Below, piece after piece: positions 27,393 through 35,756 of a DNA stretch of 64,000 bases (positions within the stretch are counted from its first letter, which is position 1; every line of letters starts with the position of its first letter). The notes under the pieces were generated by a model. It did no database searches. It saw only the letters and a program-made list of their open reading frames with translations, and had not been told where the DNA came from. The position numbers and the translations under genes were made by a program. Origin of the DNA: Rhizobium grahamii (GTDB lineage Bacteria > Pseudomonadota > Alphaproteobacteria > Rhizobiales > Rhizobiaceae); contig NZ_CP043498.1 of assembly GCF_009498215.1 (NCBI RefSeq), forward strand, positions 2,882,501 to 2,946,500, given 5' to 3'.

Positions 27393-28229
27393 ATGCTTTT
27401 CGACACTCACCTGCACATCGTTGATCGGCAGGCGCTCGACTACCCCTGGCTGTCGGGCGCGGGCGATCTCAATCGCGACAACCTTTACGAAGACTACGCA
27501 CGCGATGCGCTCCGCTGCGGGATCTCGAATGTGCTTCACATGGAAGTCGACGTCGCAGCTGACCGCATTGACGACGAGACGAACTACCTCAGAGAAATCA
27601 GTCGCCGCCCGGGAAGCCTGGTGCGCGGGGTGATTGCAGCCTGCCGCCCCGAGGAAGAGAGCTTCGCATCCTATCTCGAGCAGTCGCTGGCCGATCCTTT
27701 CGTCAAGGGCTTCCGTCGCGTTCTGCATGTGGCACCCGACGACACCGCCGCGCAACCGATCTTCCGTGAAAACATCCGGCGGCTGTCCGGCACACGCCTG
27801 ACCTTCGATCTCTGCACCTTCCCGCATCAGTTCGAGACCGTCCTGACGCTCGTCGATCACTGCCCCGATGTTCGTTTCATCCTCGACCATTGCGCCAATC
27901 CGCCGATCAAGAGCGGCATGAACGACATCTGGCGCAAGGGAATCACTGAGTTCGCCCGCCGTCCGAACGTCACCGCAAAGATCTCGGGCGTCATTGCCTA
28001 TGGCGATCTCGAAAGCTGGTCGGTCGAGAGCTTGCGCCCCTACGTCGAGCACACGATCGGCAGCTTCGGCTGGGATCGCGTCGTCTGGGGCAGCGACTGG
28101 CCGGTCTGCACGCTGGGCGGTGGATTGACGCCCTGGGTTGCCGTCACGCACGCATTGACGTCTGGCTGCAGCGCCGAGGAGCGCGACAAGCTCTACCAGG
28201 CCAACGCCAAGCGCATCTGGTCGATCTGA
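27393..28229 (+). CDS. Amidohydrolase-2 family lactonase (L-fuconolactonase-like)
   Basis: 278 residues, TIM-barrel metal-dependent hydrolase. N-terminal HxH in FDTHLHIVD, His in FILDHCANPP and Asp in VWGSDWPVC are the metal and catalytic positions of the family that opens sugar lactones such as L-fucono-1,4-lactone. GGGAGGAACC precedes the ATG. Divergent from the SDR gene across 202 bp, so the two are probably co-regulated as a sugar-acid module. The other fucose-pathway genes are not in this window. Confidence 0.8.
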   Translation: MLFDTHLHIVDRQALDYPWLSGAGDLNRDNLYEDYARDALRCGISNVLHMEVDVAADRIDDETNYLREISRRPGSLVRGVIAACRPEEESFASYLEQSLADPFVKGFRRVLHVAPDDTAAQPIFRENIRRLSGTRLTFDLCTFPHQFETVLTLVDHCPDVRFILDHCANPPIKSGMNDIWRKGITEFARRPNVTAKISGVIAYGDLESWSVESLRPYVEHTIGSFGWDRVVWGSDWPVCTLGGGLTPWVAVTHALTSGCSAEERDKLYQANAKRIWSI

Positions 28230-28236
28230 AACGAAA

Positions 28237-28263
28237 AAGGGCGGCGCCGATGGCACCGCCCTT
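28237..28263. terminator. Bidirectional terminator between lactonase and tal
   Basis: AAGGGCGG/CCGCCCTT stem with A residues on the left and CTTCTCT on the right, between convergent gene ends at 28229 and 28287. Confidence 0.7.
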
Positions 28264-28286
28264 CTCTATTGGAAAGCTCGCAGGCC

Positions 28287-29252
28287 TTAAGCGGCAGCGA
28301 GCTGCAGTTCCTTCTGGACCATGGCGCGAAGCGTGCCGAGATCCTTTGCGAAGGCGCGGATACCTTCGGCGAGCTTTTCCGTCGCCATCGCGTCTTCGTT
28401 CATCATCCAGCGGAACGTCTTTTCGTCGACGCTGATCTTCGGGGCTGGCTTCGACACGTCCGGCGAAAGCTTGCGCTCAAGCTTGCCCTGGTCGTTGGAG
28501 AGTTCATCGAGCAGGTTCGGCGCGATCGTCAGGCGGTCGCAACCGGCCAGGGCTTCGATTTCGCCGGCGCTGCGGAACGACGCGCCCATGACGATCGTCT
28601 TGATGTCGTTGGCCTTGTAGTAGTTGTAGATGTCGCGGACGGAGATGACGCCCGGATCTTCCTCAGGCGTGAATTCCTTGCCCGTCGACTTCTTGTACCA
28701 GTCGAGGATACGGCCGACGAACGGCGAGATCAGGAACACCTTGGCGTCGGCGCATGCAACGGCCTGGGCCTTCGAGAACAGAAGCGTCAGGTTGCAGTCG
28801 ATGCCTTCCTTCTGCAGGACTTCGGCAGCGCGGATGCCTTCCCATGTCGACGCGAGCTTGATGAGGATGCGATCCTTCTCGATGCCGCGTTCCTTGTAGC
28901 CGGCGATGATGCTGTGGGCCTTTTCGATCGAAGCCTTTGTGTCGAAGGACAGATCGGCATCGACTTCGGTCGATACACGGCCTGGCACCAGCTTGGACAG
29001 TGCGGCGCCAACGGAAATCGCCAGACGATCGGCAACGGCAGCCGAAACGGCGTCCGGGTTTCCGCCCTGCTTCTTGCCCCAGGCAACGGCTTCCTTGATC
29101 GCGTCAGCGAACATCGGCGTACCGAGTGCCTTGAGCACGATGCTCGGGTTCGTGGTGCAATCGACCGGCTTCAGACGGGCAACGGCTTCGATGTCACCGG
29201 TATCGGCAACGACGGTGGTAATTTCGCGGAGTTGGTCAAGCTTGGATGTCAT
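28287..29252 (-). CDS. tal: Transaldolase
   Basis: 321 residues, classical transaldolase length. Transfers dihydroxyacetone from sedoheptulose 7-phosphate to glyceraldehyde 3-phosphate in the non-oxidative pentose phosphate pathway. Schiff-base Lys in [12 protein letters not shown], substrate-site [11 protein letters not shown] and [17 protein letters not shown] are visible. The start at 29252 gives the normal N-terminus (MTSKLDQL) with AAGGAC upstream; a longer in-frame start at 29306 adds 18 unusual residues. Divergent from a SorC regulator across 408 bp. Confidence 0.94.
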   Translation of the reverse strand: MTSKLDQLREITTVVADTGDIEAVARLKPVDCTTNPSIVLKALGTPMFADAIKEAVAWGKKQGGNPDAVSAAVADRLAISVGAALSKLVPGRVSTEVDADLSFDTKASIEKAHSIIAGYKERGIEKDRILIKLASTWEGIRAAEVLQKEGIDCNLTLLFSKAQAVACADAKVFLISPFVGRILDWYKKSTGKEFTPEEDPGVISVRDIYNYYKANDIKTIVMGASFRSAGEIEALAGCDRLTIAPNLLDELSNDQGKLERKLSPDVSKPAPKISVDEKTFRWMMNEDAMATEKLAEGIRAFAKDLGTLRAMVQKELQLAAA

Positions 29253-29660
29253 GGCTACTGGTCCTTTTGACTTGAGCTGCGAACCGGTGCGAATATCGCC
29301 CGGCAAATCTGTCTACGAACAAGCTGTACTGCTCATCGGATCGCGTCCGCCGTTTCCGAGCAGGCCGCTGATGTAAGGGACGGTCGTATCGCCGTTACAG
29401 AAAGACGTCATGGTTCGGACGCGCAGCTCATCAGGCCGCAGCGCAAATGCCGACGATGACTTCCCGCTTGCCCGCACATTGCCTCCTCGGACGCACAAGG
29501 CGACTACTTCACGGCGACTATCGCTATTCCGACCCAGATATGTCAAGGACATTTGTGCATTTCAATTGACATAAGTGTCACACCCGTCATTATCGGGCGG
29601 AATAACGAACCTGTCCTGGCTTGATGGTAGATCTAGGGCGCCAATCGCTCCGGAGGAGAT
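29253..29660. other. 408-bp intergenic region between tal and the SorC gene
   Basis: Holds two divergent promoter candidates and two dyads near 29518-29594. The tal-proximal part (29253-29515) would be a long tal leader; I see no supported gene in it. Confidence 0.6.
29518..29594. promoter_or_regulatory. Divergent promoters with overlapping operator-like dyads
   Basis: On the plus strand TTGACA (29566-29571) is followed after 17 bp by ATTATC (29589-29594), towards the SorC gene. On the minus strand TTGACA (29546-29541) is followed after 17 bp by CGATAG, towards tal. Dyad TGACA-TAAG-TGTCA (29567-29580) overlaps the first -35 element, and TGTC-AAG-GACA (29541-29551) overlaps the second. Repression of both genes by one regulator would fit. 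Confidence 0.45.
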
Positions 29661-30644
29661 GTGGCCAAGCTCAAACGCGGAACGCACACGGCTTATTCTG
29701 AAGCATCGTCGCTGAGATTGCGTGCGGCTTGGCTCTATTACAATCAGGGGCTGACGCAAAAGGACGTTGCCGAGCAGCTCGGCATCAGCCGTACGACCGT
29801 GATCCGCCTGCTGGACGAGGCGATGAAGCGCAGCGAAGTGCAGATCTGGATCAACGACTCGATCGGCGACTGCGTCGAGCTGTCTGTGAAGCTGGAGCGC
29901 GCCTATGGCCTCGACGAAGCGATCGTCGTGCCGGGCCCGCCACAGCCGGATGCCAACTCGCTGGCAAAGAGCGTCGGCCTTGCGCTGGGACAGTTTCTCT
30001 CCGAAGCCATTCCCGACAACTATACCATCGGCGTTGGCTGGGGCCGCACGATGACGGCCTCGCTCTCAAGCTTCCGGCCGCCGCGCCGCGACAATTGCAA
30101 GGTCGTCTCCCTGCTCGGCGGCGTCGTCGCCGTCCACCAGACGAACCCGATCGATTACACCTGGCGGCTGGCGAGCCAGCTCGGCGCCGAGTGCTACATG
30201 TTCCTGGCGCCGCTGCTTGTCGATTCGACGGAGACGAAGCGGAACCTCATCGAGAAGTGCGGCCTGGACACGATCTACAGGCTGGCTGAAACGCTGGACC
30301 TCGCGATCGTCAGCTGCGGCGATATCGGCCCGCACTCGACCTCCCTGTCGGAGGGATGGATCTCGAAGGCGGAGCTGCAGCAACTGATCGACGCCGGCTG
30401 CGTTTGCGATACAATGTTCAACTTCCTCGACAAGGACGGCAACACGATCGATCACTCGATCAACAGCCGCGTGATGTCGGTGGATCTCGATACCCTGAAG
30501 AAGGCCAGGCATATCGTCTTGTCATCGGGCGGCGCGCATCGGGCCGTGGCAATCCGGGCGACCATCAAGCGCATCGGCTGCAATACGCTGATTACCGATG
30601 AAAGTGCCGCCAAGGCCCTGCTCGAACTGGCAGACGCGGCCTGA
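29661..30644 (+). CDS. SorC/DeoR-type sugar-binding transcriptional regulator
   Basis: 327 residues, starting with GTG directly behind GGAGGAGAT. N-terminal HTH at about residues 20-55 (WLYYNQGLTQKDVAEQLGIS, then RTTVIRLLDEAM), then the SorC sugar-phosphate-binding domain with IGVGWGRTMTASL and the C-terminal VLSSGGAHRAVAIRATI. Such regulators sense phosphorylated sugars or polyols. Divergent from tal with operator-like dyads between, so control of tal and itself is plausible. EryD-like regulators of rhizobia belong to the same family, but I see no erythritol genes here. Confidence 0.85.
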   Translation: MAKLKRGTHTAYSEASSLRLRAAWLYYNQGLTQKDVAEQLGISRTTVIRLLDEAMKRSEVQIWINDSIGDCVELSVKLERAYGLDEAIVVPGPPQPDANSLAKSVGLALGQFLSEAIPDNYTIGVGWGRTMTASLSSFRPPRRDNCKVVSLLGGVVAVHQTNPIDYTWRLASQLGAECYMFLAPLLVDSTETKRNLIEKCGLDTIYRLAETLDLAIVSCGDIGPHSTSLSEGWISKAELQQLIDAGCVCDTMFNFLDKDGNTIDHSINSRVMSVDLDTLKKARHIVLSSGGAHRAVAIRATIKRIGCNTLITDESAAKALLELADAA

Positions 30645-30655
30645 AAGGTTAGCTT

Positions 30656-31093
30656 TCAGAACCAGACGTCGCCGACCGTCCGCCCGTCCCTCGGCAGATT
30701 CTCGAAACTGTGCAGGCCATCGAAGCACTGTAGCGGGATATCAGCCACATCGTCAGGCTCGGCGAGGCGAAGATTGACCGCGATCCGCGTCCTGCCGTCC
30801 TCGCCGGTCGTCAGGCTCCGCCAGCTGACGACATTTCCGCAGTGACTGCAGAAATTGAAGGACAAGCACCGCGACCCGCGAATATACGGACGAAGTGCAT
30901 GGGTTTGGTCGTCCACTTCAATTTCGTGGCCGTCGTACCCATAAGCCCAGAGCACGCCGTAACGCCTGCAGGCCGTGCAATTGCAGATCGTCGCGTCAGG
31001 AATATGCCCCCGGAAGGTCCAGCGAACGGCTCCGCAAAGGCAGCTGCCCCGGGTAACGCCGTCACCGCGTTGTTCCGCTTCATCCGCCGTCAT
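30656..31093 (-). CDS. GFA-family (glutathione-dependent formaldehyde-activating-like) protein
   Basis: 145 residues. Conserved zinc Cys pairs are visible: GSCLCGAVRW, CNCTACRRYG and FCSHCGNVV. Members include Gfa and CENP-V-like proteins; real activity is often unknown, and this one need not act on formaldehyde. AGGGGG stands before the ATG at 31093; a longer reading to 31207 would overlap the upstream secreted-protein gene and is unlikely. Starts 13 bp after that gene's stop, so they are probably cotranscribed. Confidence 0.82.
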   Translation of the reverse strand: MTADEAEQRGDGVTRGSCLCGAVRWTFRGHIPDATICNCTACRRYGVLWAYGYDGHEIEVDDQTHALRPYIRGSRCLSFNFCSHCGNVVSWRSLTTGEDGRTRIAVNLRLAEPDDVADIPLQCFDGLHSFENLPRDGRTVGDVWF

Positions 31094-31106
31094 CCCGCGC
31101 CCCCTG

Positions 31107-31586
31107 TCATCGCAGGCGACACAGGCGCGACAGCTGCGACTGCGCCCAGTTGCGTCCGAAATCCTGCGTGTCCGGTAATCCTGACAAAAGGCTGCCGATC
31201 TCGCCATCGATTTCTATGTGAGTGTCGGTAATTCTGCAGGCGGCCGGATCGAGGGAGACAGTTGCGACAACCTTGCCCTCCACGGGCGCCATCTGAAACA
31301 GCGCGTCATCCCCGGTCTCGCAGGTCAGCAGCGCCGTCGCCTTAACGGAAGCAAGCCCGTCACCCGACGAACAAACATCCGCCGACAGGACCCTGAAGCT
31401 GCTGGTTCGATTGGGACCGACGGGAAGCTGCTCACAGAGCTGCGCGGTCGAAATCGCGTGTGAAATGTTGGGCCATTCCGGGTTATCGGTCACAGACCTG
31501 CAGCCCGCCCATGCCGGCGCGCTCCCCGCCAGGCACAGGACAATGGCGACGCCAACGATCCCGGACGGCTTCTCTCCTGCCTTCAT
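31107..31586 (-). CDS. Small exported hypothetical protein
   Basis: 159 residues, not recognised. A clear signal peptide (about 1-27, VGVAIVLCLAGSAPAWAG) precedes a mature domain with five cysteines (among them AGCRSV, AQLCEQL, ADVCSS, LLTCETG and AACRITD) that may form disulphides in the periplasm. GAGGAGGCGG lies before the ATG. In an apparent two-gene unit with the GFA-family gene. Confidence 0.72.
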   Translation of the reverse strand: MKAGEKPSGIVGVAIVLCLAGSAPAWAGCRSVTDNPEWPNISHAISTAQLCEQLPVGPNRTSSFRVLSADVCSSGDGLASVKATALLTCETGDDALFQMAPVEGKVVATVSLDPAACRITDTHIEIDGEIGSLLSGLPDTQDFGRNWAQSQLSRLCRLR

Positions 31587-31622
31587 GATTCCGCCTCCTC
31601 GCGAATCCCAGCGGCAGAATCA

Positions 31623-31684
31623 AACCCGCAATTCCCGGGTTTTTGATGGCAGAGAGACGATCAAGTATGGCGGACGCGGCGGCT
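31623..31684 (-). terminator. Hairpins after the AraC-methyltransferase gene
   Basis: Two stems between 31586 and 31707: AAACCCG/CGGGTTT (31623-31643) and GGCGGC/GCCGCC (31679-31697, its right arm just beyond this interval). The first has a T-run on the plus side and a shorter one on the minus side. Confidence 0.35.
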
Positions 31685-31706
31685 ACGAGCGCCGCCTCAA
31701 TACCGA

Positions 31707-32579
31707 TCAAGCGTGCGCCGCTTCCCAGCCCAGCATCGCCCGCTTGCGGGTCAGCCCCCAATGATAGCCGGTCAGAGCGCCGCTCTTGCCGAGCGCCCGA
31801 TGGCAGGGAACCACGAACGAAATCGGGTTGGCACCGACGGCAGCTCCCACGGCGCGCATCGCTGTCGGCCGCCCGATGTCGTTGGCGATATCGCTGTAGG
31901 TCACGGCCTTGCCGAAGGGGATCTTCAGCAGGCTTTCCCAAACCTGCACCTGGAAATCGGTGCCGATCAGCACGACACGCAGCGGCTGCTCGCATGCCCA
32001 GCGTCCGGGCTGGAATATGCGCTCCGCATAGGGCGCGGTCGCTTCGCTGTCTTCCACATAGGCCGCATTGGGCCAGCGGCATGTCATATCCTCGAGGCAG
32101 GCCACCTCGTCACCGATATCGCTGAAAGCGAGGCCCGCAAGGCCGCGGTCCGTTGCCATCACCAGCGCAATTCCGAAAGGTGACGGATGGAAACCGTAGC
32201 GGATCGTCAACCCGCCGCCTCTCGCCTTCCATTCTCCGGGCGACATCGCCTCGTGGGTGACGAAAAGATCGTGCAGGCGGCTGGGGCCGGACAGCCCGAC
32301 CTCGATCGACGTCTCCAGCAGCGGCATCGCCTCCTGGCGCAGCAGCCGCTTCGCATGGTCGAGCGTGACCGCCTGCAGGAACGCCTTGGGGGACAGACCC
32401 GCCCAGCGCGTGAACGTCTTCTGCAGCTGCGTCGGCGATTGGCTTAGCCGTGCCGCGATGGTTTCGAGAGACGGCTGATCGCGATACTCCTCGGTGATGA
32501 GTTCGATCACCTGGCGCACGGTTTCGTAATCAGAGCCTTCGGGCGTGATGTCGTTGTTGAGCTTGGCTACCATGTTCAT
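31707..32579 (-). CDS. Ada-like fusion: AraC HTH + O6-methylguanine-DNA methyltransferase
   Basis: 290 residues. The N-terminal AraC-type DNA-binding domain (about 18-118: SLETIAARLSQSPTQLQKTF, then SPGEWKARG) is joined to a methyltransferase domain (about 125-290) with acceptor Cys259 in the PCHR motif (VVPCHRALGKSGALTGY). The N-terminal zinc domain of E. coli Ada, which repairs phosphotriesters and switches the protein on, is absent. It removes O6-alkyl groups by suicidal transfer; how its HTH is activated is unclear. AAGGAGAAAG precedes the ATG at 32579. Confidence 0.87.
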   Translation of the reverse strand: MNMVAKLNNDITPEGSDYETVRQVIELITEEYRDQPSLETIAARLSQSPTQLQKTFTRWAGLSPKAFLQAVTLDHAKRLLRQEAMPLLETSIEVGLSGPSRLHDLFVTHEAMSPGEWKARGGGLTIRYGFHPSPFGIALVMATDRGLAGLAFSDIGDEVACLEDMTCRWPNAAYVEDSEATAPYAERIFQPGRWACEQPLRVVLIGTDFQVQVWESLLKIPFGKAVTYSDIANDIGRPTAMRAVGAAVGANPISFVVPCHRALGKSGALTGYHWGLTRKRAMLGWEAAHA

Positions 32580-32648
32580 GATCTTTCTCCTTGAACCAAG
32601 GAGATAGTCAAGGGAGCGATCGCAAACCACCCGTTTCTTGCGGGCTGG

Positions 32649-33143
32649 TCAGATCCGTTGCTTGACGGTGGCTAGTGCACGCTTGAAGGCCTTTGCAAAG
32701 CTCTCGCGGTCATCGGGATTAAGGAATGAGCCGATGTCAGTGCCCTTTCCCTCACCTGATATGTACATGGAAAGAATGCCTATTTCCTGGTGTCGGCGAA
32801 CGAAGAAGCGAGTCCAGAACGGATTGAAGTGGTGCTCGACCATCTTGCCCGACGGCGCGAACTTGCGGACCGAGATATCGGTGCGCGATACCGTCACTTC
32901 CTCCCGCGCGCGGCCGGAGCGGTAGTTCAGCCAGAAGGCACCGTAGAGCAGCAGGAAATCCAGCCCGAAAAAGAAGCCGATCGGCCAAGCTCCCGTCGCT
33001 ACGAAGAACATGCCGTACATTCCGCAGACGGCACCGGTCAGAAGCAGCAACACCTTGAACCCCTTGCGACCGAGCGATCGGTAGGGAAAAAGCTCGGCGG
33101 CAAAAACAGGTTCGTTGGCGCTATCGGCGTTGCTTTCCATCAT
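32649..33143 (-). CDS. DUF2244 membrane protein
   Basis: 164 residues. Two close membrane helices (about 30-75: KVLLLLTGAVCGMYGMFFVA and GFFFGLDFLLLYGAFWL) are followed by a cytoplasmic domain with EEVTVSRTDISVRK and FNPFWTRFFV, as in DUF2244. Function unknown. The start is uncertain: two adjacent ATG codons at 33143 and 33140 both lack a good ribosome binding site. Divergent from nth with only 22 bp between, so the promoters must overlap the coding starts. Confidence 0.75.
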   Translation of the reverse strand: MMESNADSANEPVFAAELFPYRSLGRKGFKVLLLLTGAVCGMYGMFFVATGAWPIGFFFGLDFLLLYGAFWLNYRSGRAREEVTVSRTDISVRKFAPSGKMVEHHFNPFWTRFFVRRHQEIGILSMYISGEGKGTDIGSFLNPDDRESFAKAFKRALATVKQRI

Positions 33144-33165
33144 GGCTGCCAAGTATAGATTTTAC

Positions 33166-33948
33166 ATGCCGACTCCGAAACTCAAATCATCAGCCACATC
33201 GTCGCAGAACTCAAAAGTGATCGTCCGCCGCAAGAAGCCGGTGACGGTTCGCTCGGCCTATTCGGAAGCCGAGCGGGAGGAGATATTCCGCCGCTTCTCG
33301 ATCCAGCGGCCGGAGCCGAAAGGCGAACTGGAGCACAGCAACCCATTCACCCTTGTCGTCGCCGTCGCTCTCTCGGCCCAGGCGACGGACGCGGGTGTCA
33401 ACAAGGCGACGCGGGCGCTCTTCAAGGCCGCCGACACGCCCGAGAAGATGCTGGCGCTCGGAGAAGAGCGGGTCCGCGACTACATCAAGACGATCGGGCT
33501 CTATCGAAACAAGGCGAAGAACGTCATCGCGCTCTCGCAGATGCTGGTCGACACGTTCGGCGGCGTTGTGCCGCAGACGCGCGACGAACTGGTGATGCTC
33601 CCGGGTGTCGGCCGCAAGACCGCCAACGTCGTGCTGTCAATGGCCTTCGGCCAGGCCACCATGGCGGTAGATACGCACATTTTCCGCATCGCCAACCGCA
33701 TCAAGCTGGCGCCGGGAAAAACGCCCGACGAAGTCGAGGAGCGGCTGATGAAGGTGGTGCCGAAACACTACCTCTACCACGCGCATCACTGGCTGATCCT
33801 GCACGGCCGCTATACCTGCAAGGCGCGCAAGCCAGAATGCGAGCGCTGCGTCATTGCCGATATCTGCAAATCGCCTGAGAAGACCTGGGATGTGCCCGCC
33901 CCATTGGTCGAGCTACCGCCGCAGGTGATCGGCGAGGCCGTCGAGTAA
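33166..33948 (+). CDS. nth: Endonuclease III
   Basis: 260 residues, a bifunctional DNA glycosylase/AP lyase for oxidised pyrimidines. Helix-hairpin-helix LPGVGRKTANVV with the catalytic Lys, the catalytic Asp in MAVDTHIFR, and the iron-sulfur loop C-x6-C-x2-C-x5-C near the C-terminus (CKARKPECERCVIADIC). The N-terminal basic tail of about 35 residues precedes the conserved start of the domain. An in-frame ATG at 33142 is an alternative start, overlapping the divergent DUF2244 gene. Confidence 0.94.
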   Translation: MPTPKLKSSATSSQNSKVIVRRKKPVTVRSAYSEAEREEIFRRFSIQRPEPKGELEHSNPFTLVVAVALSAQATDAGVNKATRALFKAADTPEKMLALGEERVRDYIKTIGLYRNKAKNVIALSQMLVDTFGGVVPQTRDELVMLPGVGRKTANVVLSMAFGQATMAVDTHIFRIANRIKLAPGKTPDEVEERLMKVVPKHYLYHAHHWLILHGRYTCKARKPECERCVIADICKSPEKTWDVPAPLVELPPQVIGEAVE

Positions 33949-33953
33949 GACGC

Positions 33954-34667
33954 TCACATCCGAACGCCGAGTTCCTTGCGCGACAAAAGCTTGTTGAGAT
34001 GCACCATCATGCCCGCGGCAAAGAGCGGCGTCAGAAGGTTGACAATCGGGACGGCCAGAAATCCGGCGATGACGAGGCCGGCGAGAAAAACCGTGCCTGC
34101 GTGTCGCGCCCGGAACTGCCGCGCTTCCTCCGGCGAGCGAAATCGCATCGCCGCGAACTCGAAGAACTCGCGCCCCAGAAGGTAGCCGTTCACGAGAAAG
34201 AACGCGACGATGTTGATGCCCGGTATGAACAGCAGAAACAGCGCGACGACATTGCCGAGGATGACGACGCCGAGGAACTTGATCGAACTGGAGATCGAGG
34301 CCGCCAGCGGCATGGCCTTGCCCGCAGCGTCGGACGGGTAGTCACGCTTCTCGACGACCTCGGCAACGTCATCGAGAAAGAGGCCGGCGATCAAGGCCGT
34401 CACCGGCGACAACAGCAGGGCCAATCCGAGCGCAAGCCCGATCCCCGCCAGGATGAGGAAAACAAAGCTCAGCCAGCCGGCCCAATCAGGCATGGCCGGC
34501 AAGAAGGTGGCGACCCAGGGAAAGATGAGGGAGATGAAGGCACTGCGAAGCGCCAGCCACAAAGCGACGAGCACAAGAACGGTCAGGCCGAGCACCTTCC
34601 AGAAAACCGCTCTCGTCTCCACCGCGAAAAGATTAGCGGCAGCAAGGCGAGCGGCTTGAAAGATCAT
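33954..34667 (-). CDS. EI24/CysZ-like membrane protein
   Basis: 237 residues with four to five long helices. The segments LLLSPVTALIAGLFLDDVAEVVE and FIPGINIVAFFLVNGYLLGREFFE match the EI24 (CysZ, DUF540) family. E. coli CysZ moves sulfate inward; many members, including this, lack functional proof. GGAG precedes the ATG. Tail-to-tail with nth (5 bp) and divergent from the RpiR gene. Confidence 0.8.
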   Translation of the reverse strand: MIFQAARLAAANLFAVETRAVFWKVLGLTVLVLVALWLALRSAFISLIFPWVATFLPAMPDWAGWLSFVFLILAGIGLALGLALLLSPVTALIAGLFLDDVAEVVEKRDYPSDAAGKAMPLAASISSSIKFLGVVILGNVVALFLLFIPGINIVAFFLVNGYLLGREFFEFAAMRFRSPEEARQFRARHAGTVFLAGLVIAGFLAVPIVNLLTPLFAAGMMVHLNKLLSRKELGVRM

Positions 34668-34891
34668 TTTGACGTCTCCGGTTGTAGCCAGGATGTAAGA
34701 AGTGAATCTTTGAACGGCAAGGCTGAAAATATTTCGGTTGTTCTTCGAAATCTTGTCGGAAAAGGCATATTAATATATATTTATCTAACATCACAATTTG
34801 CTGGAGATGTGCAGCTTCTAGGCGCTTTTGCAAACCGACGGTTTACTTCGAGTGCCCAAGAAACACTTCCGGAAAGATCAGGAAATCTGCC

Positions 34892-35746
34892 GTGGAAGAT
34901 TTTGTTCACAAGCTCCGGCACTACGCCAAATCCGGCACCCCCGCCGAACGACGGATCGCGAAGTATTTCGCCGAACACCTCAATGACCTGCCGTTCGAGA
35001 CCGCCGCTTCGGTGGCCGATCGGCTGGATCTGAGCCCGATGACCGTCGGCCGTTTTCTGCGGGCGCTTGGGTATCAGGGGTTGGATAGCGTCAAGGTCCA
35101 GATCCGCGAGACGTCGAGCATCTCGGCAACGCAATTGCAGGCGTCGATGACGGAACTGCAGACCGATGCGTCCGATGGAAAGACGCTGGCGATGCTGGTG
35201 TCCGAACAGATCCAGGCGCTTCATCACATCTACCACCTGACAGGCCAGCCACAATGGAACGACGCGATCGCCGCGATCAACGTCGCCCGCGAGGTCTTCG
35301 TGGCATCGCATGCGGGTCTGTCAGGCTTTGCGGCTCATTTCTGTCAGCGCCTCACGCAGGCGCGTGACGGCGTCTGCGCTCTGGATGGGACCGGCAGCCG
35401 CTTTGCCGAACTTTTCGCACGCCTGAACGGCAACGACGCATTGCTCGTTATCATCGACAGCCAGCGCTTCGGCAAGGCACGGCTGCTGGCCCGCACTGCC
35501 CGACGCTACGGCTACAAGGTGCTGGTGATCACCGCCCAAAGCACCAACTGGATGCCCGACCAGACCAACCTGATCCTGCCATTGCCGGCGTGTCGCCCGG
35601 ATGAAGGCGATTGCCTTCCACCGTTGATGGCCCTTCTCGATTGTCTCTCGGAGGCTGTCGTGACCGCGGCGGGGCAGGAAGCAACGGCGCGGAAACGCCG
35701 GATGGCCGAATTCGCCGCCATGCTGGGCGAAAGCGCGCATCGCTGA
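34892..35746 (+). CDS. RpiR/MurR-family transcriptional regulator
   Basis: 284 residues, GTG start with GGAAAT upstream. An RpiR HTH (about 15-75: ERRIAKYFAEHLNDLPFETA, then SVADRLDLSPMTVGRFLRALG) is followed by a SIS sugar-isomerase domain (about 125-260) that would bind a phosphosugar. It ends 10 bp from the convergent FGGY kinase gene of the polyol operon. A link to polyol or ribulose metabolism is possible from position alone. The 224 bp upstream contain an AT-rich stretch near 34768-34797, probably promoter. Confidence 0.85.
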   Translation: MEDFVHKLRHYAKSGTPAERRIAKYFAEHLNDLPFETAASVADRLDLSPMTVGRFLRALGYQGLDSVKVQIRETSSISATQLQASMTELQTDASDGKTLAMLVSEQIQALHHIYHLTGQPQWNDAIAAINVAREVFVASHAGLSGFAAHFCQRLTQARDGVCALDGTGSRFAELFARLNGNDALLVIIDSQRFGKARLLARTARRYGYKVLVITAQSTNWMPDQTNLILPLPACRPDEGDCLPPLMALLDCLSEAVVTAAGQEATARKRRMAEFAAMLGESAHR

Positions 35747-35756
35747 TCCCCAGCGA

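Noticed and set aside
29313..29552. 79-codon open frame upstream of tal
   Set aside because: No ribosome binding site or recognisable domain, and its start overlaps the promoter and dyad region, upstream of the likely tal transcription start.
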